A stretch of DNA of 64,000 nucleotides from Ruoffia halotolerans (GTDB taxonomy: Bacteria; Bacillota; Bacilli; Lactobacillales; Aerococcaceae), in NCBI RefSeq assembly GCF_014049385.1, contig NZ_JACAOA010000008.1, positions 1 through 64,000 of the forward strand. Direction: 5' to 3'. A model generated the notes under the pieces. That model made no database searches. It was not told the DNA's origin and was given only the letters and a program-made list of their open reading frames with translations. Positions 45,657-54,905 of the stretch are shown one piece after another. Numbering within the stretch: position 1 is the first letter of the stretch; every line of letters begins with the position of its first letter. A program made the position numbers and the translations under genes.

Positions 45657-46274
45657 TTAAAATTCACGGTATAAGCTAACAACTTTACCTAATATTTTGA
45701 CTGAGTTTAAAATAATGTCATCCATAGCATCATTTTCGGGACGTAGAATATAGTGATCAGATTGTTTGTAAAAAGTCTTACACGTTGCTTCGTCTTCATC
45801 AGTCATAGCAACAACGATGTCTCCGTTATTGGCAGAAGGTTGGCGACGAACTGTAATTAAATCACCATTGAGAATACCGGCATTGATCATACTTTCACCG
45901 TCAATTTGGAGCATGAATAAATCATTGCTATCAAAATGTTCTAAATTAGGTGGAATTGGATAGTAATCAACAGCCTCTTCAATCGCTAAGATAGGCGCAC
46001 CGGCAGCAACGCGACCAAGCAAGGGAATATTCTTTCTTGAAATACCCAATGTTTCAAGCGCAATTGGTGTAAGCTCTAACGCACGTGTTTTACTTGCGTC
46101 ACGGACTAAGTAACCTTTGCCTTCTAACCGAGAAAGATGACCATGAACAGTGGATGTAGAAGCTAATCCAACTTCTGCTCCAATTTCTCTGACAGTCGGA
46201 GGGTATCCATTAGAGTCAATTGCTTTATATATACAATCAAGTATATTTAATTGTTTTGCTGATATTGATTTCAT
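45657..46274 (-). CDS. lexA: SOS repressor LexA
   Basis: LexA represses the SOS regulon and cleaves itself when RecA is activated. The ATG at 46274 gives 205 residues starting [16 protein letters not shown]; the longer frame to 46337 crosses the promoter and operator. The N-terminal winged helix ([23 protein letters not shown]) is followed by the Ala-Gly cleavage site in GRVAAGAP near residue 92, the catalytic Ser in DGESMIN near 126 and Lys in ATCKTFY near 165. It is divergent from the DUF896 gene across a LexA box, so autoregulation is expected. Confidence 0.97.
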   Translation of the reverse strand: MKSISAKQLNILDCIYKAIDSNGYPPTVREIGAEVGLASTSTVHGHLSRLEGKGYLVRDASKTRALELTPIALETLGISRKNIPLLGRVAAGAPILAIEEAVDYYPIPPNLEHFDSNDLFMLQIDGESMINAGILNGDLITVRRQPSANNGDIVVAMTDEDEATCKTFYKQSDHYILRPENDAMDDIILNSVKILGKVVSLYREF

Positions 46275-46304
46275 AATTTCAACTCTTTCGTTTTTATTGT
46301 TTTT

Positions 46305-46344
46305 AGTATAGCATTTATAATACCGCTTAGCAAACAAATGTTCG
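46305..46344. promoter_or_regulatory. lexA promoter and LexA (SOS) box
   Basis: CAAACAAATGTTCG at 46331-46344 matches the Gram-positive LexA consensus CGAACRNRYGTTYG with one mismatch. On the minus strand the lexA promoter is TTGCTA (complement of 46328-46333), a 17-bp spacer and TATACT (complement of 46305-46310), so the box overlaps the -35. It also sits 18 bp before the divergent DUF896 gene. Confidence 0.85.
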
Positions 46345-46362
46345 TAGTAAAGGAGTGATTAC

Positions 46363-46611
46363 ATGTTAAGTAAAGATAAGATCAAACGCATCAACGAACT
46401 GTCTAAAAAGAACAAAGCAGGGACAATCACTGAAGAAGAAGCGATTGAAAGAAAAAAACTGCACAATGAATATATTCAAAGTATGAGAAATAGTATTGGT
46501 GCTCAAATTGAGGGAATTAAAGTCGTTGATCCTGAAGGGGAGGACTTAACTCCAAATAAAGTGAAAGAGATACAAAAAGAACGTGGCTTACATAATAGAG
46601 ACAACAAATAA
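46363..46611 (+). CDS. DUF896 (YnzC) family protein
   Basis: An 82-residue charged helical protein starting MLSKDKIKRINELSKKNKAG, typical of DUF896/UPF0291. In Bacillus subtilis the homologue ynzC lies in the LexA-controlled yneA operon; here the gene is directly next to the LexA box, so SOS induction is likely. No yneA-type division inhibitor is present between them. The ribosome binding site is AAGGAGTGATT. Confidence 0.9.
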   Translation: MLSKDKIKRINELSKKNKAGTITEEEAIERKKLHNEYIQSMRNSIGAQIEGIKVVDPEGEDLTPNKVKEIQKERGLHNRDNK

Positions 46612-46683
46612 TTTTCTCTAGTCAACACAATGATTATTTAGTATTATTGTATTACATGATGTTTAGAAGAGAGGTGTAGTTAA

Positions 46684-46896
46684 ATGGCAACTTGGATATG
46701 GTTAGTTATCGTATTTATTGCATTAATTATTGGTTTTGTCGCTGGTTTCTTCCTATCAAGAAAGTATATGATGGATTATTTTAAGGAAAATCCACCGATT
46801 GACGAGAGAATGATTTCTCAAATGATGGCTCAAATGGGTCAAAAACCATCTAAAAAGAAAGTTCAACAAATTATGAACTCAATGAAACAGCGTTAA
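46684..46896 (+). CDS. yneF: YneF (UPF0154) family small membrane protein
   Basis: This 70-residue protein has one N-terminal membrane helix (residues 4-26) with GFFLSRKYM and a conserved cytoplasmic tail (NPPIDERMISQMMAQMGQKPSKKKVQQIM), standard for UPF0154. Function is unknown. GAGAGGTG precedes the start and a terminator follows. Confidence 0.9.
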   Translation: MATWIWLVIVFIALIIGFVAGFFLSRKYMMDYFKENPPIDERMISQMMAQMGQKPSKKKVQQIMNSMKQR

Positions 46897-46920
46897 TATA
46901 GCGTATGTAAAATAAGTATA

Positions 46921-46960
46921 AAAAGGGTTGATGGCATTTATGTGTTATCAACCCTTTTAT
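46921..46960 (+). terminator. Terminator after yneF
   Basis: AAAAGGGTTGAT at 46921-46932 pairs exactly with 46947-46958, followed by T-rich sequence. Confidence 0.85.
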
Positions 46961-46991
46961 TCAATGAAAAAATATTTATAAATTCAGAATA

Positions 46992-47812
46992 CTAAAAGAG
47001 TATTAATGAATAAATGTTTTTGTTGTTTTCATGCCAATTCTCTGGAAATCCCAACTTTTTTGAATGACATTAATAGAAATAGAATTTTGTTTTTTCTCCA
47101 AATATTTAATTTTGTCTAGAAAAGAATTATGTAAATAAGCATATTCACTTCGATTAACAAAACATTGCAATATGATAAAAACGTTATATACATCATTTCT
47201 GGAGTGAAGATACCATTTATAGAATTCGATTTTCATGAACAAATGATAGGCAATTCTTTGCTATTTGATTTAACAAGGATATAGGCAAGCAATAAAATAA
47301 TGTGTTAATTTGTCCGAAATCAATAAAGTTTAGGATAACCCATATTGGGAATCATTATAATTTTTTACATAATGTTTTATAGCATTATCCTTTTTTATGT
47401 CTGGTTTTCTTTTTTATTAAATTACAAAGATTTGAAATTAACCAGTCTAGTTTTGAATTTCTATTTTTTATTTAACTACTTAATTGTAAATAGGCGTATT
47501 TTATATTAGGATAATTATCGGCAAAACGATGAGCATTATATATTTAATATGATCTTCTGCATGATCTAACGGTTTAATCAGAGCATGGGTTATTGCTGTA
47601 TCATATATGTGAAGTTGTGTTATTTCATCGAAAGGAGCATTGTTTTTATAAATATTAGTTTCATTGTCCATAAAGAACTTACTGTAATCATTAATGATAT
47701 TATAATAGTTATTAGTCAGTAAAAATCGTTTTGCTCTTTTATAATCAATAATTTTTAAATTCCTATTATGGACAATGATGAGTTGTTCATCCAATGTTTT
47801 AAATGGTTTAAT
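46992..47812 (-). pseudogene. Decayed Abi_2 (AbiD/AbiF-like) abortive infection gene
   Basis: Pieces of an Abi_2 protein can be read in order across three frames. The first is KPFKTLDEQLIIVHNRNL to HAEDHIKY (47812 to about 47540), starting at an ATT 7 nt after GGAGG. A second frame gives AHRFADNYPNIKYAYLQL, some stops, then PIWVILNFIDFGQINTLF near 47320. A third gives KIEFYKWYLHSRNDVYNVFIIL, and after a shift in an A6 run the ending KLGFPENWHENNK. Abi_2 proteins (HEPN-type predicted RNases) abort phage infection; this copy has at least three frameshifts and several stop codons, so it should be inactive. The two short open frames here are fragments, not genes. Confidence 0.85.
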
Positions 47813-47881
47813 AAAAAAACCTCCATTCCTAAGAATGAAAGTTTCCGCGTTGGATCCCGTATTGTAACCAACACTATCTCT
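47813..47881 (-). ncRNA. Small two-hairpin RNA upstream of the Abi_2 gene, abiF-RNA-like
   Basis: On the minus strand a hairpin GTTGG...CCAAC (complement of 47849-47872, 14-nt loop) is followed by GCGGAAA and a second hairpin, CTTTCATTC, loop TTAG, GAATGGAGG (complement of 47820-47841), with seven T residues. The second is an intrinsic terminator whose 3' arm contains the GGAGG ribosome binding site of the Abi_2 gene. A possible promoter TTGAAA, 16 bp, TAGAAT (complement of 47888-47915) would give an RNA of about 65-70 nt. A conserved abiF RNA motif upstream of Abi_2 genes has been reported; whether this matches its model is inference. Confidence 0.6.
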
Positions 47882-48000
47882 TTCTCCATTCTATTTTTTT
47901 TTAGATTTTTTTCAATTTCATAGAAAATAAATACGTAACATCTGATATCAATTAATTATTTTTTGTAACCATTTCTAATTAATTATGCATGACAATTTTA
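47882..48000. other. A+T-rich intergenic region between the Abi remnant and the ABC exporter leader
   Basis: Apart from the possible minus-strand promoter at 47888-47915, I see only A+T-rich sequence without open frames or strong repeats. Confidence 0.5.
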
Positions 48001-48007
48001 AAAGTGT

Positions 48008-48192
48008 TATAATACTAAGACTGTTCTCAATAGATAAGGTGCAAAAGATTTGCTTCATTAAATAGGCTATGGTATGTTTTATCCTACTAATAGCGGTTGT
48101 ATCAAGGCTTTTTTAGTTAAAAGTTAAGTTTTTGAGAAGAAAATGATAGCTTTATTTTGAGAGGCAAAGGATATGGCGTGTCTCTCTTTTTT
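48008..48192 (+). promoter_or_regulatory. Attenuator leader of the ABC exporter operon
   Basis: A TATAAT at 48008-48013 (no clear -35) starts a leader of about 190 nt. It holds a 15-codon ORF and ends in an intrinsic terminator: GAGAGGCA at 48159-48166 pairs with TGTCTCTC at 48179-48186, then six T residues. TTCTCAA at 48024-48030 could pair with TTGAGAA at 48132-48138 or with the terminator's TTGAGAG, so alternative folds are possible. The layout matches ribosome-mediated attenuation, as known for the Bacillus bmrB-bmrCD exporter. Confidence 0.65.
48069..48116 (+). CDS. Possible 15-residue leader peptide of the ABC exporter operon
   Basis: An ATG at 48069 opens a 15-codon frame, MVCFILLIAVVSRLF, ending in TAG 42 nt before the terminator stem. 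The peptide is very hydrophobic. Its ribosome binding site (TAGG, 2 nt away) is poor, which lowers confidence. Stalling or slow translation by an antibiotic-bound ribosome could change the leader fold and let transcription continue into the exporter genes. Confidence 0.4.
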   Translation: MVCFILLIAVVSRLF

Positions 48193-48216
48193 ATATTTTA
48201 GGATGGGGTGAATTGT

Positions 48217-49971
48217 ATGGATATGTTTGGAAAACTGGGTTGGTTTTTTAAACAAGAAAGAAAAGCGTATATTTTTGGAATATCAATGTTAATTCTATTG
48301 AGTGTGATGACTGCGCTTGTGCCAATGATTATTGGTATTATTATAGATAATATGACTGCAGGTACAATTACAGGAAGTCAATTGGTTATATGGAGTGTCA
48401 TTCTGGTTGTTATTGCTATAGTTCAATATGCGATGCGTTACGTATGGCGTACGAAGATTTTTGGAACATCAGCAAAACTGGAAAAGATACTTAGAGCAAG
48501 ATTGTTCAATCATTTTACACAAATGGATTCGATATTCTTTCAAAAATATCGTACTGGAGATTTGATGGCGAGAACGACAAATGACTTGAACTCGATTCGT
48601 ATGGTTGCTGGAGGAGGAATTTTAACCTTAGTTGACTCTTTATCTCAAGGATTACTGACATTATTCATGATGTTTTTCTTTGTAGATTGGCGATTAACAC
48701 TAGTGTCGATCATACCTATACCTTTGTTAACGATTTTAATTCGTTTTGTTGGTCGTAAACTTCACTATCACTCACGAAAATCTCAAGCAGCTTTTTCTTC
48801 GATGAACGATAAAGTTCAAGAGAGTGTTACGGGTATGAAAGTAATTAAAACGTTTGGTGAGGAAGAGTTAGATATTGAAGACTTTAAGAAAATGACGACA
48901 AACGTAGTTGATCGAAATCAAAAAGTTTATTTATTTGATGCTGCGTTTAGACCTACAAGTCAACTAATTATGGGTGCAGCTACGATTTTAGGTGTATTCT
49001 TTGGTGGTTTTCTAGTTTCACAAGGAGAAATTACTATTGGTTTATTAGTTGCTTTCATTAGTTATGTGGCTCGTTTACAGTGGCCGATGATTGCGATCGG
49101 GCGTTTGTTTAATATTTTAGAACGTGGTTCAGCAAGTTATGACCGTATTTTAGAAATTTTAAATGAAAAAAGTACGATTATTGAAGAACCGGATGCATTG
49201 AGTCAATCCATCTCAGGTGATATTCATATTGACATAGATGAATTTGCTTATCCAGATAATGATGACAAGGCTTCCTTACGTGATATTGATATTCACATCA
49301 AACAAGGGAATACACTTGGAATCGTTGGTCGTACTGGATCTGGTAAGACGTCATTATTTAAGTTGTTGTTACGTGATTATGACCAATTTAAAGGAGATAT
49401 TACCTTCAATGGAATTTCGATTAAAGATTATCAATTAGATAGTTTATTAGCGAACATCGGTTACGTTCCTCAAGATAATTTCTTATTCTCTACGACTGTT
49501 CGTGATAATATTCGTTTTGCGAATATGGATACTACTAATGAAGAAGTTGAAGAAATTGCCAAAGTGACAAGAGTTCATGAGGACATATTAGGCTTTAGTG
49601 AAGGCTATGATACATTAGTAGGTGAACGTGGAGTGGCTTTATCTGGAGGACAAAAACAACGTATTTCTATGGCGAGAGCGATGTTAATTAATCCAGAATT
49701 ATTGATATTGGATGATTCACTTTCTGCCGTAGACGCTAAGACTGAAGAAGCCATTCTAAATTCAATTAAAGAAACACGTGAAGACAAATCAACAATAATT
49801 TCTGCCCATCGTCTAAGTAGTGTGATGCATGCGGATGAGATTGTTGTGCTTGATGAAGGTCAAATTGTTGAGCGTGGAACACACGAGGAATTAATTAACA
49901 ATAACGGTTGGTACCAAGAAATGTACGAACACCAACAATTAGAATTAAGTTCTGAAATGGAAGAGGTGTAA
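48217..49971 (+). CDS. ABC exporter half-transporter, subunit with degenerate Walker B (BmrC/LmrC-like)
   Basis: A 584-residue half-transporter with six membrane helices (about residues 15-300) and one nucleotide-binding domain: Walker A GRTGSGKT near 370, Q-loop VPQDNFLF, signature LSGGQKQR near 475, Walker B LLILDDS and H-loop SAHR. Walker B ends in Asp instead of the catalytic Glu, so this subunit contributes the degenerate ATP site of a heterodimer. I use the ATG at 48217 (GGGGTG upstream) over the in-frame GTG at 48208. It pairs with the next gene, 2 bp downstream. Related BmrCD and LmrCD pumps export drugs; the substrate here is unknown. Confidence 0.92.
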   Translation: MDMFGKLGWFFKQERKAYIFGISMLILLSVMTALVPMIIGIIIDNMTAGTITGSQLVIWSVILVVIAIVQYAMRYVWRTKIFGTSAKLEKILRARLFNHFTQMDSIFFQKYRTGDLMARTTNDLNSIRMVAGGGILTLVDSLSQGLLTLFMMFFFVDWRLTLVSIIPIPLLTILIRFVGRKLHYHSRKSQAAFSSMNDKVQESVTGMKVIKTFGEEELDIEDFKKMTTNVVDRNQKVYLFDAAFRPTSQLIMGAATILGVFFGGFLVSQGEITIGLLVAFISYVARLQWPMIAIGRLFNILERGSASYDRILEILNEKSTIIEEPDALSQSISGDIHIDIDEFAYPDNDDKASLRDIDIHIKQGNTLGIVGRTGSGKTSLFKLLLRDYDQFKGDITFNGISIKDYQLDSLLANIGYVPQDNFLFSTTVRDNIRFANMDTTNEEVEEIAKVTRVHEDILGFSEGYDTLVGERGVALSGGQKQRISMARAMLINPELLILDDSLSAVDAKTEEAILNSIKETREDKSTIISAHRLSSVMHADEIVVLDEGQIVERGTHEELINNNGWYQEMYEHQQLELSSEMEEV

Positions 49972-49973
49972 TA

Positions 49974-51761
49974 ATGGCAAGTAAAGGTCAACATGAATCA
50001 GCTTGGGCAAGAAAAATGTCCATGAGAGAGCAATTTACCGTAACGAAACGAATTTTTGCTTTCGCAAAACCATATTGGAAGACATTTTTTGTTGCTATCT
50101 TATTTACATCAGTCACAGTAGCTGTTTCTGTTATTATGCCAAGAGTAATTCAAACATTTATTGATGATCATTTGACACATCTCGACGTTACTGTACAAAT
50201 AGCGACAACTTTTGCTTTAACTTATGGTTTCTTACTTCTATTACAAGGGGTATCGAATTATTTATCGACGTATTTATTCAATATGGCTGCTGAAAAGACA
50301 GTTGAAAACGTCCGAGATAAAATATTTACTAAAATAAATACTCTAGGAATGCGATACTTTGACCAAACTCCAGGCGGATCGATAGTTTCTCGCGTAACAA
50401 ACGATACAGAAACATTGAAAAACTTTTGGAATACATTCTATGCACTGTTTGAAGGGGTCGTAACGGTCATTTCAGTATTCGTTGGGATGTATTTAATGAA
50501 TCCAAGTATGGCATTGTTATTCTTAATCTTTGTTCCAATTATGATTGGAATTATTTGGTATTATCAAAGTTATAGTTCACAAGTATATCGCTCAATGCGT
50601 GAGAATCTAAGTCGATTAAATACTAAAATTAATGAGTCTATTCTTGGGATGAATGTTATTCAACATTTCCGTCAAGAGAAACGAATTATTAATGAATTTG
50701 ATGACCAAAATGAAAAACATTTTGATGCGCGCTATGAAATGGTAAAAATGAATGCACTTCTATTAATGAGTGTTATTAGTTTACTAGAAGGATTATCCTT
50801 AGCTTTAGTGATCTACTTCTTAGGTAGACAATACTTAAATGGTATATTAGAAGTAGGTGTGATTTATGCATTTGTTCAATATAGTTCACAATTCTTTAGA
50901 CCAATGGGAATGATGATGGATAGTTTAAGTTTACTTCAAGATGGGGTAGTATCAAGTTCACGTATTCTGCGTGTATTGGATCATGAGGAATATGTGCCGG
51001 AGCAAATTGTTCATGAAGACGCTGAAATCAAAGATGCAAAAATTGAATTTAAAAACTTAACATTCTCTTATGATGGAAATCAAAATGTATTAAACAATAT
51101 TAGTTTTACAGTTAATCCAGGAGAAACGGTTGCGATTGTCGGACATACCGGAAGTGGTAAGAGTTCAATTATTAATGTCTTAATGCGATTTTATGAGTTT
51201 CAATCAGGAGATGTTTTAATTGACGGGCATAGTATTCGTGAGTTTCCTTATGAAGAATTAAGAAAAGATATCGGGTTAGTTCTTCAAGATTCTTTCTTAT
51301 TCTATGGTGATGTGAATCGAAATATTCGTTTGTTAGACCATTCAATATCAGATCGAATGATTCGGGAAGCGGCACACTTTGTAAATGCTAATTTGTTTAT
51401 TGAAAAACATTCAGATGGCTATGAGCACCGAGTTATTGAACGAGGAGCTAGTTATTCAAGTGGTGAAAAACAATTAATTTCATTCGCTAGAACGATGGCA
51501 CGAGATCCAAAGATTTTAATACTTGATGAAGCGACAGCTAACATTGATACGGAAACAGAAGAGTATATTCAAGCAAGTTTGGCGAAGATGCGTCAGAACC
51601 GAACAACCATTGCGATTGCTCACCGACTAAGTACGATTAGAGATGCCAATCAAATTATTGTTCTTGATAAAGGTAACATTATCGAACAAGGGAATCATGA
51701 TGAATTGATTGAGAAAAAAGGGACATACTATCAAATGTATCGACTACAGACTAAAAACTAA
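49974..51761 (+). CDS. ABC exporter half-transporter, subunit with canonical catalytic Glu (BmrD/LmrD-like)
   Basis: The 595-residue partner of the preceding subunit has six membrane helices (about residues 35-330), Walker A GHTGSGKS near 390, Q-loop LVLQDSFLF, Walker B ILILDEAT with the catalytic Glu, and H-loop AHRLST. Its signature reads YSSGEKQL rather than LSGGQ. The two subunits are thus complementary: LSGGQ from the first and Glu from the second make one working ATP site, the classic heterodimeric arrangement. Two bases separate the genes, and a bidirectional terminator follows. Confidence 0.93.
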   Translation: MASKGQHESAWARKMSMREQFTVTKRIFAFAKPYWKTFFVAILFTSVTVAVSVIMPRVIQTFIDDHLTHLDVTVQIATTFALTYGFLLLLQGVSNYLSTYLFNMAAEKTVENVRDKIFTKINTLGMRYFDQTPGGSIVSRVTNDTETLKNFWNTFYALFEGVVTVISVFVGMYLMNPSMALLFLIFVPIMIGIIWYYQSYSSQVYRSMRENLSRLNTKINESILGMNVIQHFRQEKRIINEFDDQNEKHFDARYEMVKMNALLLMSVISLLEGLSLALVIYFLGRQYLNGILEVGVIYAFVQYSSQFFRPMGMMMDSLSLLQDGVVSSSRILRVLDHEEYVPEQIVHEDAEIKDAKIEFKNLTFSYDGNQNVLNNISFTVNPGETVAIVGHTGSGKSSIINVLMRFYEFQSGDVLIDGHSIREFPYEELRKDIGLVLQDSFLFYGDVNRNIRLLDHSISDRMIREAAHFVNANLFIEKHSDGYEHRVIERGASYSSGEKQLISFARTMARDPKILILDEATANIDTETEEYIQASLAKMRQNRTTIAIAHRLSTIRDANQIIVLDKGNIIEQGNHDELIEKKGTYYQMYRLQTKN

Positions 51762-51762
51762 A

Positions 51763-51815
51763 AAATTAAGACATCTAGCTGCCTTCAAATTAGAAGGAAA
51801 GTTAGATGTCTTTTT
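51763..51815. terminator. Bidirectional terminator between the ABC exporter and plsC
   Basis: AAGACATCTAGCT near 51768-51780 pairs with AGTTAGATGTCTT near 51800-51812, with A and T tracts on either side. Confidence 0.85.
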
Positions 51816-51816
51816 A

Positions 51817-52443
51817 TTAGTCTTTTTTACTTGGGATATATTCGTAATCAGGATCCAATTGCTTGTCTAATTTATCGAAAGCCTCTGCAATCGCAAGATC
51901 AATTTGTTTCAGTTCTTCTCGAGTATATTTTTTAGAATCATCGAAAGAAATAGGTTCGCCAATGGCTACTTTTGCTTTCTTACGGAAGAAAAATTCTTTC
52001 GCATTCATTGGCGGTTGCAAAGCAATTGGAACAATATCCTTCTTACTCAGCCTTTGGATAAAGGCAGTTCCACCTTTTACTTCAGTGGAGTAGCGTGAGC
52101 CTGTAGGGAAAATTCCTAGATGTTTATTCTCTTCGTTCATGACCTCAACACCACGACGAAGTGACTTCGGTGATGGTTTTTCTCTTTTGACTGGGAAAAC
52201 ATTTAATTTCGGCAACAAATAGCGGAAGATTTTATTCTTAAATAAAGTATCTTTAGCCATGAAAGCAATTTCAGTTGGCTCAACAACCATAGCTAAGATA
52301 ATAGGGTCTAACCAGTGACGGTGGGTTGATGCAATAATTGCGACATCTTTTGATAAATTTTCCTGGCCAACGACATAGGGTTTCCCATTAAAAATGTATA
52401 CAATGTATTTGACTATAAATAATAAAAATGAATAGAGATTCAT
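51817..52443 (-). CDS. plsC: 1-acyl-sn-glycerol-3-phosphate acyltransferase (PlsC-like)
   Basis: This 208-residue membrane-associated acyltransferase adds the second acyl chain in phosphatidic acid synthesis. The catalytic HX4D motif is STHRHWLDP near residue 40 and the acceptor-binding motif is FPTGSRYST near 110 (FPEGTRS in most members, so the Glu is replaced by Thr). A hydrophobic segment opens the protein. The start at 52443 is preceded by AAGGTC. It is divergent from the glutaminyl cyclase-like gene and could act on other lipids. Confidence 0.87.
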   Translation of the reverse strand: MNLYSFLLFIVKYIVYIFNGKPYVVGQENLSKDVAIIASTHRHWLDPIILAMVVEPTEIAFMAKDTLFKNKIFRYLLPKLNVFPVKREKPSPKSLRRGVEVMNEENKHLGIFPTGSRYSTEVKGGTAFIQRLSKKDIVPIALQPPMNAKEFFFRKKAKVAIGEPISFDDSKKYTREELKQIDLAIAEAFDKLDKQLDPDYEYIPSKKD

Positions 52444-52514
52444 TACTAACGACCTTTCTATTAAAAAATATGATAAAATTACTATATTCTCAGGTTGGGT
52501 TAAAGGAGTTTTTT

Positions 52515-53291
52515 ATGAAGAAAATCATTCACAAAATAACATTATTAATTTGCGTTCATTGTATTATACCAATAATTTCAGTAGCTTCTCAAGATGAATA
52601 TGAACTTTTGTCAATTCATCCAAGTGATTCGACAGCGTTCACACAAGGCTTTGAATTAAATGAAGCAGGCGAATTATTGCTAGGAACAGGTTTGTACGGT
52701 GAATCAAAGATAGGTTATTTAGATTTAGACACAGGTCATTATGATGTCGTTGATCAATTAGATAAAGAATTGTTCGGGGAAGGTCTGACAGTTACTTCAG
52801 ATGCAATGTGGCAACTGACATGGCGTAGTGGCGTGGCATTTAAAAGAGATAAAGATACTTTAAAAATAATTGATACCGTAGATTATGAAGGCGAAGGCTG
52901 GGGATTAGCTTATGACGACCAAGAAGATGTCATTTGGATGTCAGATGGAACGAGTGTCCTTGAACAAAGAGATCCTAGCACCTTTGAAGTGATTGATACA
53001 ATTGATGTGACTTATAATGATCAATTAATAGAAGAAATCAATGAGTTGGAATTTGCTAACGGATATATTTATGCAAATGTATGGTATACTAATGAAATCA
53101 TTGTCATCGATCCAAAAACGGGTATCGTAACATATAAGTATGACCTGACTGAAGTTCTCGAAGAGAATTTGACAGACCAAGAGTTGGATGAAGTAGACTC
53201 CCTTAATGGAATTGCTCATATTGAAGGCAATCAGTTTTATATTACGGGGAAACTGTATCCGGTTATTTTTGAGATAGAATTAAAGCATTAA
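52515..53291 (+). CDS. Exported glutaminyl-peptide cyclotransferase (beta-propeller type)
   Basis: The 258-residue protein is exported: an N-terminal signal peptide or anchor spans MKKIIHKITLLICVHCIIPI. The rest is a Glu_cyclase_2 five-bladed propeller with repeats such as AFTQGFELNEAGELLLGTGLYGESK, FGEGLTVT, GEGWGLAYDD and NELEFANGYIYANVWYTNEI, typical of plant- and bacterial-type glutaminyl cyclases that form N-terminal pyroglutamate. The ATG at 52515 has AAAGGAG upstream; the frame from 52428 is longer only by read-through. A beta-propeller of this type is unusual for Lactobacillales, so substrate and role are unclear. Confidence 0.8.
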   Translation: MKKIIHKITLLICVHCIIPIISVASQDEYELLSIHPSDSTAFTQGFELNEAGELLLGTGLYGESKIGYLDLDTGHYDVVDQLDKELFGEGLTVTSDAMWQLTWRSGVAFKRDKDTLKIIDTVDYEGEGWGLAYDDQEDVIWMSDGTSVLEQRDPSTFEVIDTIDVTYNDQLIEEINELEFANGYIYANVWYTNEIIVIDPKTGIVTYKYDLTEVLEENLTDQELDEVDSLNGIAHIEGNQFYITGKLYPVIFEIELKH

Positions 53292-53294
53292 TAG

Positions 53295-54452
<1,158 letters not shown>

Positions 54453-54523
54453 ATAGTGGCTAATTGTCTGAATTTTTGATACACTGTCTTTATGCTTAAA
54501 AAATGAAAGGATGACAAACGTTA

Positions 54524-54895
54524 ATGGAATTTATTCTAAGTTTTATGCCGTTTATAGCTTTATTCGCAGTAATGTACTTCATGCTAATAAGACCACAAAA
54601 GAAACAGGCACAGAAAAAACAAGAGATGTTAAATGACATGAAACCAGGTGACGCAGTAGTGACTATCGGAGGGCTTCATGGTGTTGTAGATGAAGTGAGC
54701 CAAAGTAGTCAAACAGTCGTACTTGATTGTGAAGGTGTATATTTAACATTTACATTAGGTGCTATTGCAACTGTTACTCAAGGTGGTAATATTGTAAATC
54801 GTCAAGACGAAATTGAAGTAGCGAACGATATTGCTCACGAAGAAAATCGAGAAGACATTGCTGAAGAAAGCGATGAAACTGAAAGCACTCTTTAA
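54524..54895 (+). CDS. yajC: Preprotein translocase subunit YajC
   Basis: A 123-residue protein with one N-terminal membrane helix (residues 5-23), RPQKKQAQKKQEMLNDMKPGDAVVTIGGLHGVV and a short acidic tail, all diagnostic of YajC, an accessory of SecDF. No secD or secF follows here. The ribosome binding site is GAAAGGATG. A hairpin terminator closes the tgt-yajC unit. Confidence 0.95.
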   Translation: MEFILSFMPFIALFAVMYFMLIRPQKKQAQKKQEMLNDMKPGDAVVTIGGLHGVVDEVSQSSQTVVLDCEGVYLTFTLGAIATVTQGGNIVNRQDEIEVANDIAHEENREDIAEESDETESTL

Positions 54896-54905
54896 TTTCA
54901 ATAAA

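Noticed and set aside
47003-47242. 79-codon open frame as a separate gene
   Set aside because: It is the C-terminal fragment of the same Abi_2 pseudogene, and its own end is frameshifted relative to the GFPENW motif.
47501-47794. Open frame with TTG start, possibly a small gene
   Set aside because: It is the N-terminal fragment of the Abi_2 pseudogene; homology continues downstream in another frame.
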